Made by a program: the position numbers and the translations under genes. From Rhizobium sp. NXC24 (GTDB lineage Bacteria > Pseudomonadota > Alphaproteobacteria > Rhizobiales > Rhizobiaceae), in NCBI RefSeq assembly GCF_002944315.1, contig NZ_CP024314.1, positions 434,001-498,000 on the forward strand: DNA of 64,000 nt. Direction: 5' to 3'. Below the pieces are notes generated by a model, which saw only the letters and a program-made list of their open reading frames with translations, was not told where the DNA came from and did no database searches. Shown piece after piece: positions 43,812-53,374 of the stretch (its first letter is position 1; the number at the start of each line of letters is the position of its first letter).

Positions 43812-44626
43812 CGCCTTGATCCCACCGCTTGCTCCAGCAAGGGAACGGCGGATGCGACGATGCCGCGGAGCTTTTCGAGGACATCGAGATCCGGTTCACC
43901 CGTCCATTCATCCATGAAGAACTTCTTGAATTCGACTGCGATGGCACAGCCGGAGAGGGGAAAATGCTCATGGATGAAGCGGGTCTGCTCGCCCTTCCCC
44001 TGGAAGGCAATGTTTTCCCGGACGTCGAGCCGGCAGCCGTTGATCTCGCAAGACCGGAAATGGTCCGTGAGGATATCGATCACGTGCGACCAGCGGACAC
44101 GGTCGATGGAGAACGTGCCAATATTGATATGCGGCGCTTTTGCCTGTTCCGTTGGAGCCGCCGCGGCTCCTCCTCGACGATGATTGTAGCTATGGATATC
44201 GAGAACCACGAACCGGCAGTGCCAGCGCTCGATACCCTTCAAAAAGGCCAGCAGCATTTCGTAATATTCGTCATGGGTCTGGAGGGAGGCCTTGACGTGG
44301 TTGGATGAAAGCTCGTCCTTCCAGACCTTCAGCCCCCAGGCCTGTTCCGGCGCGAAGTAAATCGCCGCATCGCGACTGCGGTTGATGTCGACTTCGAAAC
44401 GAGACCTATGGAAAACGATCCGATTCGGGACGTCGCGTGTGGTGAACTCCGTGAATGGATCTTCCTCGCGAAGACGCTCGTCCGATGAAAGCGCATACAA
44501 GCTCTCCAGCTCCTTACGAACAGAGTGCCCTTCGTGGATGGCGGTCGCGACGATTGGGGAGATGCCGCGCTCGATTGTCCAGAGGGCGTCCGAATGTACC
44601 GGAGGGCTAATCAGCGACTGATGCAT
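43808..44626 (-). CDS. N-formylglutamate amidohydrolase-like enzyme
   Basis: A 272-residue member of the N-formylglutamate amidohydrolase (FGase, HutG-like) family of zinc amidohydrolases. Conserved parts are DPFTEFTTRDVPNRIVFHRS, FEVDINRSRD and FVVLDIHSYNHRRGG with likely metal-binding His and Asp residues, then CAIAVEFKKFFMDEW. It is not in a histidine-utilisation operon. It is first in a three-gene operon with a QEGLA-motif peptidase and an ATP-grasp ligase, so its true substrate is probably a different N-acyl amino acid or peptide. ATG 44626 is chosen; an in-frame TTG at 44668 is possible. Confidence 0.85.
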   Translation of the reverse strand: MHQSLISPPVHSDALWTIERGISPIVATAIHEGHSVRKELESLYALSSDERLREEDPFTEFTTRDVPNRIVFHRSRFEVDINRSRDAAIYFAPEQAWGLKVWKDELSSNHVKASLQTHDEYYEMLLAFLKGIERWHCRFVVLDIHSYNHRRGGAAAAPTEQAKAPHINIGTFSIDRVRWSHVIDILTDHFRSCEINGCRLDVRENIAFQGKGEQTRFIHEHFPLSGCAIAVEFKKFFMDEWTGEPDLDVLEKLRGIVASAVPLLEQAVGSRR

Positions 44627-45041
44627 GTCTTTGTCGGAACCTACCTGTGAGCGAAGAGAGTTGATCAAGGCTGAATGCGGATTGAGGCGTTGTAACTTCT
44701 CGCCATGCTTAGCCTAAACGCATACGAGCAATAAAAGTTACAAGGCCATCAATCGAGCCAAAATCCGGCCGGGTTCGGCGGATGCCTCGTCAGACTTTCA
44801 CGGTGCAGGAGTCCTCGTTGAAATTGTTGCGCAGGCGCAGCCCCGGTTAGTCTGCAAATTGCGGTTCGGAGAGAGGTTCATTATAGGACCAGCGGTCCGA
44901 TCTCGTGATCTCTTGGCCGTTGGTCTCGACAGGCATAATCACCAAAACGCTCGGGCCTGACGCCGCAGGGTGGCGCTCCGGACACGTAATGAGTAACGTG
45001 GCTCCCTCTCAGGGATGCACCCTGGTCGAGACTAGAATTCA
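44627..45041. other. Gene-free stretch
   Basis: About 415 bp. It should include the promoter of the FGase-QEGLA-ATP-grasp operon near 44,640-44,760, where AATAAAAGTTACAAGG is AT-richer. No gene recognised between 44,670 and 45,040. Confidence 0.4.
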
Positions 45042-46118
45042 CTACCGATAGCCCGTCATCTCTAAATAGCCTAGCCCGTTGAATGACCCTGTCGCTCGTA
45101 CGGGCCCCTCCCAATAAGGAAACTGGCCTGCCACCCACGCCTGGTCGTTCATGGCGAACACACTCACATCAACACCCCTTTCCGGCAGCTCAAGGCGCCA
45201 CCTCACGGGAACGTTTCGGCCAGCAACCGACGCGGTAGCTCCGGGCGTTAGCCTGAGCTGGTTGGGCGGGATCGTCGTTGGCTTACCCTGCGCCGATATC
45301 CAGGTACCCGAGGTAAAGCCTCCGCCAACACTATCGCGCAGGCGGAACCCCATCAACTTCTCGCCGCTATCAAAATGGAGCGAGAACCAGTCCCAGCCTA
45401 TCTGGTTTGCCGCGAGAGGCTGGCTCGACCATTCCCGGTCCAGCCATGCCTTCCCGGTCACTGCAACCTCCTTGCCAGGCAGGTGTAGCGCACCGGAGAC
45501 CGAGTAGAACGGCTGAGAGTAATAGTAGCTCGCTTGCCCGTCTGCCGATTTGACTGAAAATCCGTTGTCTCCCTGTGGCACGATCGGCCCGCTCGCATCG
45601 AGATCAAACCGGTACCAGAAATCGGGACCCGTTGCGGACATCATCAAATGCGAAAGCTCGTCTCCTCCCAACGTAGGCTTCCGCGCGGCTAGGTTCCATT
45701 CATCAATCCATGCGGAAAAGGGAGATGCGTTCACCCCGGCCTGACCGACACCGCCACGGGCGAGCCGCTCTGCCGAGAACTGCCTGTCGGGCGTCGTCAC
45801 GGCGGCGTTGCCCATCCAGACCTGGGGACTGGACCATCCCGACTTATCGCCAGGCGCGGCAGCCGACCGAAAAAGTGTCCATTGCGCGCCGTAGTCAATG
45901 CCGTCCGATCCTTTCAGATTTGCCGTCACGTACCACCACTCGATTCGGAAATCTGGGTGTGGGCCATGGTCCTTGGGGAAGTCGAACCTGCCGCCAGGTG
46001 TCGGAAGAGCGAAACCTTCGGCCTTCGTGCCAAGTCCGGCGAAGCCTTGGGCCTTGGCAACGCCAAGCTCGGCCAGGTAAAACGTCAGGACGACGCAGAG
46101 ACATAACTTAGCGTTCAT
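45042..46118 (-). CDS. Secreted lipocalin-like protein (AttH/CrtC type)
   Basis: A 358-residue protein with an N-terminal signal (LCLCVVLTFYLAELGVAKAQ) followed by the AttH/CrtC-like double-lipocalin fold. Landmarks are FRIEWWYVTANLKGSDGIDY, QWTLFRSA, YYYSQPFYSVSGALHLPGKE and AWLDREWSSQPLAANQIGWD. The family binds or hydrates hydrophobic molecules. Here it ends a three-gene operon with a large FtsX-type permease and an ABC ATPase, the arrangement described as AttEFGH in Agrobacterium. A role as partner of the exporter for a lipid-like substrate is inferred. Confidence 0.87.
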   Translation of the reverse strand: MNAKLCLCVVLTFYLAELGVAKAQGFAGLGTKAEGFALPTPGGRFDFPKDHGPHPDFRIEWWYVTANLKGSDGIDYGAQWTLFRSAAAPGDKSGWSSPQVWMGNAAVTTPDRQFSAERLARGGVGQAGVNASPFSAWIDEWNLAARKPTLGGDELSHLMMSATGPDFWYRFDLDASGPIVPQGDNGFSVKSADGQASYYYSQPFYSVSGALHLPGKEVAVTGKAWLDREWSSQPLAANQIGWDWFSLHFDSGEKLMGFRLRDSVGGGFTSGTWISAQGKPTTIPPNQLRLTPGATASVAGRNVPVRWRLELPERGVDVSVFAMNDQAWVAGQFPYWEGPVRATGSFNGLGYLEMTGYR

Positions 46119-48516
46119 TCGCAAACACCTTCAAAAGCGTGGCGGGTGTGACCTTCGAAAGCCGCCGCAATGGAACGAGGGCGGAAACAAGCGCCGCCAA
46201 AATTGCGACCCCACCAAGTCTAAGCCAGTCTGCCGGGAAAAGACGAAGAGGCAGCCGCCATCCGAATGCTTCGACGTTCACTACGGCGAGAAGCACCCAG
46301 GCGAGCGCGATGCCAACAGGAATAGCCAGGACAAAGGTTACGAGGACAAGCAGCATCGTTCGCCAAAGCTCCAGCTGAGCCAGCCGCCGCCGGGTCAGAC
46401 CCATCGCCCAGACCGGGGCCAATTGCGGGAGCCTCATTCCCGAGAGCGTGGTCATGCTCGCGAAGAGCGCGACCCCAGCCACGCCAAGGGTCAAGACGTT
46501 CAAGGCGGCGGTCACCGAGAACGTCTGCTCGAATACTTCGGCCGAACGCCGCTTGAGGTCCGCCTGATCGACGACGTTCTGCGGGGGAAGTCCGAAGACG
46601 TCCACGACCTCCCGCCTCAGTCCAGAAACCTTTTGGGGGTCAACGCGCACGCCAAACCTCAGGCGCGCGACGTTGGGATAGTGATGAGTCAGGGCATCGA
46701 TAGCGACGATGGCCTGGCCGGTGGGATTTCCGTAGTCCGAGTAGACGCCGACGATCGGGACCTTCCAGCCGCGTGGCAGCGAGATGATATCGCCGAGACT
46801 ATGGTGGCCTCGTCTAAACAGTTGTTCGTTGACCAGTGCAGCGTCACCACTGACGATCCTGTCCCAGGCATCCGGCACGGCCTCGAGGAGCGGCCATTTA
46901 TCGCGGTAGGTCCAATGGTTGACAGCACCGAAGACCTGGCCGGGCTGACCGTCGATATCGCCTTCGGCGTTCCAAACCGGAAGGACCGCATCGACTCTGG
47001 GCCGGAGCCAGCGAGCCAGCCTGTCTCCCTCCTCGTCCGTTCTCGCCGTGAGATAGAGCTCGGCGGCTAATCGCTGGTCAAGCCAACCGGTAAAGGTCTC
47101 CCTGAAGCTGGAAACCATTGTGCCGACCCCCACATTCGCCGACAGGGCGATCAGCAGTGCCATCAGCGCCAACGCTAGGCCGGGTATCTGTTGCCGGGTG
47201 TCGGCCCAAAACCAGCGGGCTACGGGTCGCGCGGACGTGCGCGACATCAAAGCGAGAAAGCCCGAGAGTACGCCAGGCAGCAGCAAGGCTGCGCCAAGCA
47301 GCAGGCATGCGAGAACCGCAAAGCCCATGACAAGCCCGGAGCCCCATTGCGAGAGAGCGGCGGCGGCGATGAGCAGAACGAGGGCTGCCGCCGACTGCGC
47401 CAAAATCAATCGCTCGGACGCCCTGGCCCAGGCTCTCGGTTGAGCTGGCGCGAGAAGTGGCATGCGCGATGTCTGCCAGAGACTTTTCGCCGCAGACAGG
47501 AGCGTGCCAGCGACCGCGATCGCCATTCCGCTCAAGACCCAACCGCTTCGGAACGTCAATGCTCCATCGACGCTCGCGCCGTAGAGGCTACGGATCGTCG
47601 CGGCGACGCCGGGCAGAAGGAATGACGCGAGGATATATCCAAGAGCAACGCCTACTAGGCCGGAGAACACCGCCAAGACCAAAAGCTCGACAAGCAACAA
47701 GCCCATAAGCGTCGTCGCGGGGACCCCCAGGGACCTCAATGTCCGGAACGTCGGGCGACGTTGCTCGAACGCCAGCCCGATCGTCGAATAGACGATGAAT
47801 AGGCCAACCGCGAACGCGAGAAAACCGAAGGCCGTCAGATTCAAGTGGAAGCTATCCGTCAGCCGGCTGAGGTCGCCCTGCACGTCGGGCGTTTTGAGCG
47901 ACAATTCGGGTGCGACCACGGAGAGCTCCGGCTTCCCCATTGGCTGGTCCGGCGAGACGACGAATCGGGAAACCAGCATAGGCTTTTCCAGCAGACCCTG
48001 GGCAATACCGATGTCGGCGATCGCAATACTCGGAAGCATCCCCGGACTGACCTTGAGAGGCGGCGTGGAATTGCCCTTGAGTTGCTGGGCAGTTTCGGAA
48101 GAAACGTAGAGAAGGCCCGGAGGTGTAATGAAGGCCAGGAGATCGGATGTGATACCCAGAGCTGGGGCCGATGCTCCTGTCGGCAAGGTCACGGGGTCGA
48201 CCCCAATAAGATGGATGCGGCTTGGGCCAATCCGCCACTCGCCCTCGACAATGGGTGAGACCTTCCAGCCGGCACGGCTTAAGCGGGCAAACGTTTCCTG
48301 GCTCACCTCCTCGCCGCTGGTGGGAACAAGTTGGTCGTACCTGTCCTGTCCCAGTATGGCAGCCGCCCTGTCGTAGCTCGCGCGTGCCTCTCCGTTGATC
48401 GCCTGGACGCCCGACCAGAGGGCGGTCGCCAAGGACAGGCCCAGTAAGAGCATTGCTAGCTGCAACGGGTGGCGTTGCCAGTGCGAAAGCAAAGCACGCA
48501 GGCCGGAGAAGATCAT
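46108..48516 (-). CDS. FtsX-type ABC transporter permease (fused AttF/AttG-like)
   Basis: An 802-residue membrane protein with two FtsX/MacB-type permease halves. It has one N-terminal membrane helix (LQLAMLLLGLSLATALW), a large periplasmic domain, a block of about seven helices (GFLAFAVGLFIVYSTIGLAF, MGLLLVELLVLAVFSGLVGV), a second periplasmic domain and a final three-helix FtsX domain (LNVLTLGVAGVALFASMTTL). This is the layout of LolC/MacB-like exporters or mechanotransmitters, which work from the membrane on periplasmic substrates. The stop overlaps the AttH-like gene, and the start overlaps the ATPase stop by four bases. Confidence 0.88.
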   Translation of the reverse strand: MIFSGLRALLSHWQRHPLQLAMLLLGLSLATALWSGVQAINGEARASYDRAAAILGQDRYDQLVPTSGEEVSQETFARLSRAGWKVSPIVEGEWRIGPSRIHLIGVDPVTLPTGASAPALGITSDLLAFITPPGLLYVSSETAQQLKGNSTPPLKVSPGMLPSIAIADIGIAQGLLEKPMLVSRFVVSPDQPMGKPELSVVAPELSLKTPDVQGDLSRLTDSFHLNLTAFGFLAFAVGLFIVYSTIGLAFEQRRPTFRTLRSLGVPATTLMGLLLVELLVLAVFSGLVGVALGYILASFLLPGVAATIRSLYGASVDGALTFRSGWVLSGMAIAVAGTLLSAAKSLWQTSRMPLLAPAQPRAWARASERLILAQSAAALVLLIAAAALSQWGSGLVMGFAVLACLLLGAALLLPGVLSGFLALMSRTSARPVARWFWADTRQQIPGLALALMALLIALSANVGVGTMVSSFRETFTGWLDQRLAAELYLTARTDEEGDRLARWLRPRVDAVLPVWNAEGDIDGQPGQVFGAVNHWTYRDKWPLLEAVPDAWDRIVSGDAALVNEQLFRRGHHSLGDIISLPRGWKVPIVGVYSDYGNPTGQAIVAIDALTHHYPNVARLRFGVRVDPQKVSGLRREVVDVFGLPPQNVVDQADLKRRSAEVFEQTFSVTAALNVLTLGVAGVALFASMTTLSGMRLPQLAPVWAMGLTRRRLAQLELWRTMLLVLVTFVLAIPVGIALAWVLLAVVNVEAFGWRLPLRLFPADWLRLGGVAILAALVSALVPLRRLSKVTPATLLKVFANER

Positions 48517-49172
48517 GGGACGATCCGCCCCTGCGTGAGCTTCACCTGTCGATCGAGGCGGCCCGCCAAACGTGTCGAGTGGGTGACCATCAGCAGCGCA
48601 GAGCCGGTCTCGGCGATCAACTCCAACATCAGTGTCATGACGGCGTCGCCATTGGCCTCATCGAGATTCCCGGTCGGCTCGTCCGCCAGGATGAGCGATG
48701 GCCTGCTCGCCAAGGTTCGGCCGACCGCGACGCGCTGCTGTTGGCCACCTGATAGTTGCTCGGGGTACCTGCGCATGACAGAAAAAAGACCCAATCGTTC
48801 CGCCAGCTCCGTCTCCCAAGCAGGGTCCGAGCGCTCGCTCAGACGCGCGTGAAAAGAGAGGTTAGCCGCCACATCAAGAGACGGAATCAAATTGAACTGC
48901 TGGAAGATCAATCCAACGATGCCGCGTCGCAGAGCGGCTCGTCCCCGGTCGTCCATCTCCGAAACAGCTTGCCCGGCAACCTCGATTCGCCCACGGTCCG
49001 GCTTGTCAAGACCGGCCGCAAGGTGGAGAAGCGTGCTCTTCCCGCTGCCGGATTCGCCTGTCAGCGCGAGACTGTTCCCCGCTGCGAGGTCGAGATCAAC
49101 GTCACTGAGGACGGCCAGAGGGCCCTCCGCCGTTTCGTAATGCTTGCTGACGCCTTTCAGGGACAGAACCAT
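48513..49172 (-). CDS. ABC transporter ATPase, LolD/MacB-like (AttE type)
   Basis: A 219-residue ATPase of the LolD/MacB/FtsE class. Walker A is GESGSGKST, the Q-loop is in IFQQFNLIPS, the signature is [13 protein letters not shown] and Walker B is SLILADEPTGNLDE, followed by the switch VTHSTRLA. It is the first gene of an operon with an FtsX-type permease and a secreted lipocalin-like protein, and powers that exporter. Confidence 0.92.
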   Translation of the reverse strand: MVLSLKGVSKHYETAEGPLAVLSDVDLDLAAGNSLALTGESGSGKSTLLHLAAGLDKPDRGRIEVAGQAVSEMDDRGRAALRRGIVGLIFQQFNLIPSLDVAANLSFHARLSERSDPAWETELAERLGLFSVMRRYPEQLSGGQQQRVAVGRTLASRPSLILADEPTGNLDEANGDAVMTLMLELIAETGSALLMVTHSTRLAGRLDRQVKLTQGRIVP

Positions 49173-49776
49173 TCAATCTTCCATTCAGACAAAGTCGGGT
49201 CTTCACCAAATGACGCTATGTGCCGCCTGAGGCAATGGATCAGGGAGTGCCGCGCGACGTGAACGCAAGCGACGGCACATCTCAGTTTTGCGCGTCCGCG
49301 TCGCGAGGGGCCTAACCCATCAGTGCAAACGTATGGCCCGCCCTGTTCGCAAGTAGAATTTTCAGATTCCTGCAGAGTCTGCTTTACCGTATTCCGTCTC
49401 ACGGTCATGCCGTGGCCAAGATGGATATCCGCACGTCCGGAGCCTCAATAATCAACACGGCTTCAACGAGCCATTTGCACTGCTGGGCTTTCCGCACGGC
49501 GGTCAACTGTCAGGCCATCTATGGTCCTTCTCGCAAACATCGTGGGCTGCGGGTACCGGAGCATCGACGTCCAACTCGCCTCAAGGGTGATCGCGATTCG
49601 GAGCGCGACCAATCTTTTGATAAGTAAAGCTTGCCGCGCGACGATGGCGCCATCGCGTACGTGCCGCATGACCAGCTGAAGTTCGGTCTCATTTGGGCGC
49701 ATCCATTGAGACTAGCAGTTTTCGGCTATCCGCACACAATTATCCATCGGCCTTGTCTAATGTTTGTGTTCTTGAT
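49173..49776. other. Gene-free stretch with a possible decayed small gene
   Basis: About 600 bp. The right part on the minus strand (around 49,590-49,690) reads RHVRDGAIVARQALLIKRLV, which resembles small helical rhizobial proteins of unknown function, but no continuous gene can be drawn. Otherwise nothing recognised apart from the upstream region of the exporter operon. Confidence 0.35.
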
Positions 49777-50278
49777 ATGTGCCACCAATTACGCAGCCGT
49801 TTTCCAGTCGGATGCCCCGCTCGACGAGCGCCGCGTCATCATCAAGCGCCATGACGGCGATGTGGAGATGGTGGAACTGCCGTAGGGACTGTGCCCTCGC
49901 GATGGCGGTCCCCGGGCGGTGAACGTCGTCAGATCGGAAGGACGGACATTTCCCACCCACCGCTATCTGGTGCCGGCCTCGGAGTTTCGCCATAGGAGCT
50001 TCAGCTTTTCGCTCGCCCATGGCGACTGGTTTTATTTCGCGGGGATCTGGCGGCCGACGACTGAGGATTGGCCGGAGGCCTATGCCACCTGACCATCGAA
50101 GCGAATGCCGATATCGCGCCTCCATGACCGGCAGATGGCGGTGCTGACACAAGACCAACGCATGGTCTGGCTTGACGGCCTTCTGCCTGAAAAGGAAATC
50201 CTGCGGCCGTTGCCGGCAGGGACGCTGCGCGTCAAGCAGCACGGGAGAGCGCCTGCCCAGATGATGCTGACGATCTAA
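49777..50278 (+). pseudogene. SOS-response-associated peptidase (YedK/HMCES type), broken
   Basis: A degraded gene of the YedK/HMCES family, whose members crosslink to abasic sites in single-stranded DNA through an N-terminal Cys. The start ATG-TGC survives at 49,777, but the matching continuation (ATNYAAVFQSDAPLDERRVI) is in another frame. Later pieces appear in different frames: HRYLVPASEFRH, GDWFYFAGIWRPTTEDWPEA, and HDRQMAVLTQDQRMVWLDGL with the conserved HDRMP-like motif. At least three frameshifts or stops are present. It is convergent with a dead dinB. Confidence 0.75.
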
Positions 50279-51361
50279 AGTGCCAGGCGCAACTGCGGTT
50301 CTGCGGCTGGGGTGCATCGTTCAAGCGACGACAGGGTAACGCCGAGCAGGCGAATGCCCTTTCGAGGCGGAAAGATCGGCGCCAGCAACAGGCTGACGAT
50401 GTCCTCCAGATCGGTGATCGCTGGCAGAGGTGCCGAAACCGTCTTGCTGCGGTTGATCTAGTTGAAGTCGGCGTATTTGACCTTGAGCGTCACCGTCTTG
50501 GCGCCGATCCCATTGGCCTTGCAATAACCCCATACCTTTTCGATCAGCGGCTGAAGTCCTTCGCGTGTGGACTCATAGGCATGAAGGTCTTGTGAGAAGG
50601 TATCCTCGGTGCCGACGGATTTGCGCACCCGGTTCGGCTTGACTTGACGCTCGCCGATGCCGCGGGCAATGCCATAGAAATAAGGTCCGGACTTTCCGAA
50701 ATGCTCGGCTAGGAATTCGAGTGTCTTTCCCTTGAGGTCCGCGCCGGTATCTATTCCGAGCCGGTGCATTTTTTCGGCCGTTGCCGGGCCGACGCCATGA
50801 AATTTCTTGACGGGAAGGGCCTCGACGAAGTCCGGCCCATTTCTTCGGGCTGATGACTGCCTGACCATTTGGCTTGTTCAGGTCGCTCACCATCTTGGCG
50901 AGGAACTTGTTGTAGGAAATCTCGGCCGAGGCGTTAAGGCCGGTGACCTGCGTAATCCTCGCGCGGATCTCCGACGCGATCTCGGTGGCGGTCTCGATGC
51001 CCTTTAGATTTTCGGTGACATCGAGATAGGCTTCGTCGAGCGAGAGCGGTTCGATCACCGGCGTGTATTCGGCGAAGATCTCGCGGATCTGCTGAGAGAC
51101 CGCCTTGTGGACATCGAAGCGCGGCGGCACAAAGATCAGGTCGGGGCATTTGCGCTTCGCGGTGACCGACGGCATCGCCGAGTGGACGCCGAATTTGCGA
51201 GCTTCGTAGCTCGCCGCCACCACGCCGCGGGCGGCCGATCCGCCAAAGGCAAGCGGTTTGCCGCGCAAATCCGGATTATCGCGCTGCTCGACCGACGCAT
51301 AAAACGCGTCTATGTCGATATGGGCGATTTTTCGGGCAATGGCCGTGCGCATGTCGTTCAT
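50275..51361 (-). pseudogene. dinB: DNA polymerase IV, frameshift and nonsense mutation
   Basis: A Y-family translesion polymerase. The N-terminal catalytic part is intact ([20 protein letters not shown] with the first metal Asp, and [15 protein letters not shown] with the catalytic Asp-Glu). After AVISPKK a frameshift near 50,850 moves the thumb and little-finger domains ([20 protein letters not shown]) to another frame. A TAG at 50,458-50,460 replaces a Gln codon in ADFN-Q-INRSKTV, and the true end is at 50,275. It cannot make full-length protein. Confidence 0.9.
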
Positions 51362-51550
51362 GACGGCTTCAAAGATGGCGATTGCGTCGACATGAAAAAT
51401 TCACGCCGAAACAAAAAGAGAACATAGCAGGCTTCGACGCGATATCAACCGGGTCAAAATGACAAGTGAGGGCGAGTCCATATGCCATCTCCTGTTAGTC
51501 TCGGCGTGAGCCCAAGATCGCTGCTGCCTCTTTGCGCAGGCTGCAAGGAG

Positions 51551-51650
51551 GGTCCTCCGCAGGCCCGTCAGGTCGCTGATCGGTTTCGTCTGGTCCAAAA
51601 TCTTAGGGCCGCCGTCTACGAACAAATGCGCTTGGCCAACTGCACGTTAG
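51551..51650 (+). pseudogene. ISL3-family transposase, internal fragment
   Basis: About 33 codons (PPQARQVADRFRLVQNLRAA, then VYEQMRLA) match the core of ISL3 transposases around the second catalytic Asp. No further similarity on either side. Another ISL3 fragment is at 39,548-39,694, but the two do not overlap in the protein. Confidence 0.6.
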
Positions 51651-51790
51651 GCGCCGAACTTGTCAGAATCGATGAGGTCGCGCTCTGACGGTCGCCTGGA
51701 AGTGTGGGCTATCGTCGGGATTGGCTGCTTGCGCAGTCGCCGTTCTGATCAATTTTCTGCAAAATCCCAGCATTAAGGATAGTTGCCGCT

Positions 51791-52168
51791 ATGTTGAATT
51801 ATGTGCTCCGCTCGCCGATAACAATCTGGTCTATGGCTGCTCCGGCTGTGGTTTTTCTGGCTGGAGCAATCCTTGGTGCGTTGATGGGACCGCTTCCGCC
51901 GTTCGTCATGACAGTTGAATTCGCATTGCTCACTTTGACGATGGCGCTATCCGCGCTAGGTGTCCTGCTCAGCGTTGCGCCTCCATCCATCACAAGGCGT
52001 GAGGTGAAATGGGCGAACGAAAACGCCGCGGTCCTTTACACAATCCCCGTAACCTTCGAGGAAGTAGATTTTATTCCACCTCTTTTGAGCAGGGTTGCCG
52101 CTTATCGGGATGATGACGGCACGCGCCGGCGCGTGCCGTCTTACGAGTTGCGGGCATTGCGTGCTTGA
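51791..52168 (+). CDS. Small membrane protein, unknown
   Basis: A 125-residue protein with two predicted membrane segments (IWSMAAPAVVFLAGAILGAL at residues 12-31 and ALLTLTMALSALGVLLSVA at about 44-63) and a soluble C-terminal tail (KWANENAAVLYTIPVTFEEV). Family not recognised. No strong ribosome site, but codon use is regular across the whole length. Stands alone. Confidence 0.5.
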   Translation: MLNYVLRSPITIWSMAAPAVVFLAGAILGALMGPLPPFVMTVEFALLTLTMALSALGVLLSVAPPSITRREVKWANENAAVLYTIPVTFEEVDFIPPLLSRVAAYRDDDGTRRRVPSYELRALRA

Positions 52169-52725
52169 GCCCATGCCTTCAACGCAAATTAGCTGTCGCT
52201 CTTCATAGTCACTCTCTGTACGACCCCATCCCACTGACCCGCGCAGATCATCCGTCACGCTCCTGTCGGTAACCGATGATGGCGGCGAGACGACACAAGG
52301 TTCTTTCTGAACCGACCGGCCCATCTGCGGTTTTGAGAATGCCACAAAAAGAGAAATAACGGACCGGGTACGAAATCGCGGAATCGTGTTGCAGATTTCG
52401 GCAGGTCCATAGGAATTTTTCGAGCATATTTTATGGAATAACAGCTGGCCGAAAATGTTGAATTACTCAGGGAAACAGCGCTCCCGCTTCCCGTAATGTC
52501 GACGCCTACTTGGCTTTGACAGCAACTGCCGCCAGCAGTAACTCAAGTTTCGCGTAAAGGACTGGCGGCGGTGTATCCACACGTCTGGAAAAGACCTGCG
52601 AAGATTTCTTTCTTTTTCTCGCTTCACCCACACGCGCCTCTCACTCACTTTGCGCTCGGGAGGACAATCAGCAAGCCAGAGGCTCTGGCCGCCCTGGCGT
52701 GCTCCATGCGAGCGATTTCGCGAAT
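52169..52725. other. Gene-free stretch
   Basis: About 557 bp with nothing recognised. Short frames on both strands lack starts with ribosome sites. Confidence 0.4.
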
Positions 52726-52956
52726 TCAAATGAGTGGATTTTTATACTGCTCGATGTGCATTTGGATCGCAATCGCCTCGTAAAGCGCCTCAGGCGTTTT
52801 CTCACCGGCGACTACGCGGTTAACCGCAGCGGCCATTGCAGACTTCCCACAATCGCTGTCGAGGTCAACGTGGTTCTTTTCGCACCAGAGTTTGACGACC
52901 GTCGCAACTATCTCGACTTCATCATCTTCGAGGGTAAGTAAGTTGGAGAGCAACAT
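52726..52956 (-). CDS. Small hypothetical protein
   Basis: A 76-residue, mostly helical acidic protein (LEDDEVEIVATVVKLWCEKN, MAAAVNRVVAGEKTPEALYE). It looks like a conserved small rhizobial protein. ATG 52956 is given; a TTG seven codons upstream is also possible. Function unknown. Confidence 0.55.
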   Translation of the reverse strand: MLLSNLLTLEDDEVEIVATVVKLWCEKNHVDLDSDCGKSAMAAAVNRVVAGEKTPEALYEAIAIQMHIEQYKNPLI

Positions 52957-52958
52957 TA

Positions 52959-53117
52959 ATGTGCGTTCCAGAGGCAAACGGACCTGGATATCTAGTCGCC
53001 GCGCCGATTGTCACGTTACGCCGTTTTGATCTCTCTGACAAATCGACCGAGGAGGCGGCTCGGCTGATCGCGGCTAGCAAGCCGTTCGTTTTCGAGGCAT
53101 CACATATCGTGCACTAA
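52959..53117 (+). CDS. Possible very small protein
   Basis: A 52-codon frame (MCVPEANGPGYLVAAPIVTL, then RRFDLSDKSTEEAARLIAAS) starting back-to-back with the small gene on the other strand. The protein-like sequence is its only support; the GGAG upstream is too far from the ATG to be ideal. No family recognised. Confidence 0.3.
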   Translation: MCVPEANGPGYLVAAPIVTLRRFDLSDKSTEEAARLIAASKPFVFEASHIVH

Positions 53118-53374
53118 GCGAAACTTGTCGTTATTCGGCGCACCAGCCTCAGTGATGCGACTGAAGTGACAAGGGTCGGTTGCAGCGCGGTGGGCGAACT
53201 TGTCCTCGCCGCGCCCGCGGTGGCGCTCAGCAATCGGCTGATGTTCAAATTTGCGCGACCAAGATGACGCAGGGGAACTTTGTTGGGAACGCATCCGCGC
53301 CTCTGAAGTTCTGACCGTCAAGCCGGCCCGAAGGCGTACCGGCCATGCCACCTGAAATTAAAAGGACGTGCACG

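Noticed and set aside
43829..44308. Plus-strand open frames opposite the FGase-QEGLA-ATP-grasp operon
   Set aside because: Long antisense frames are common in GC-rich genes; none has protein-family features.
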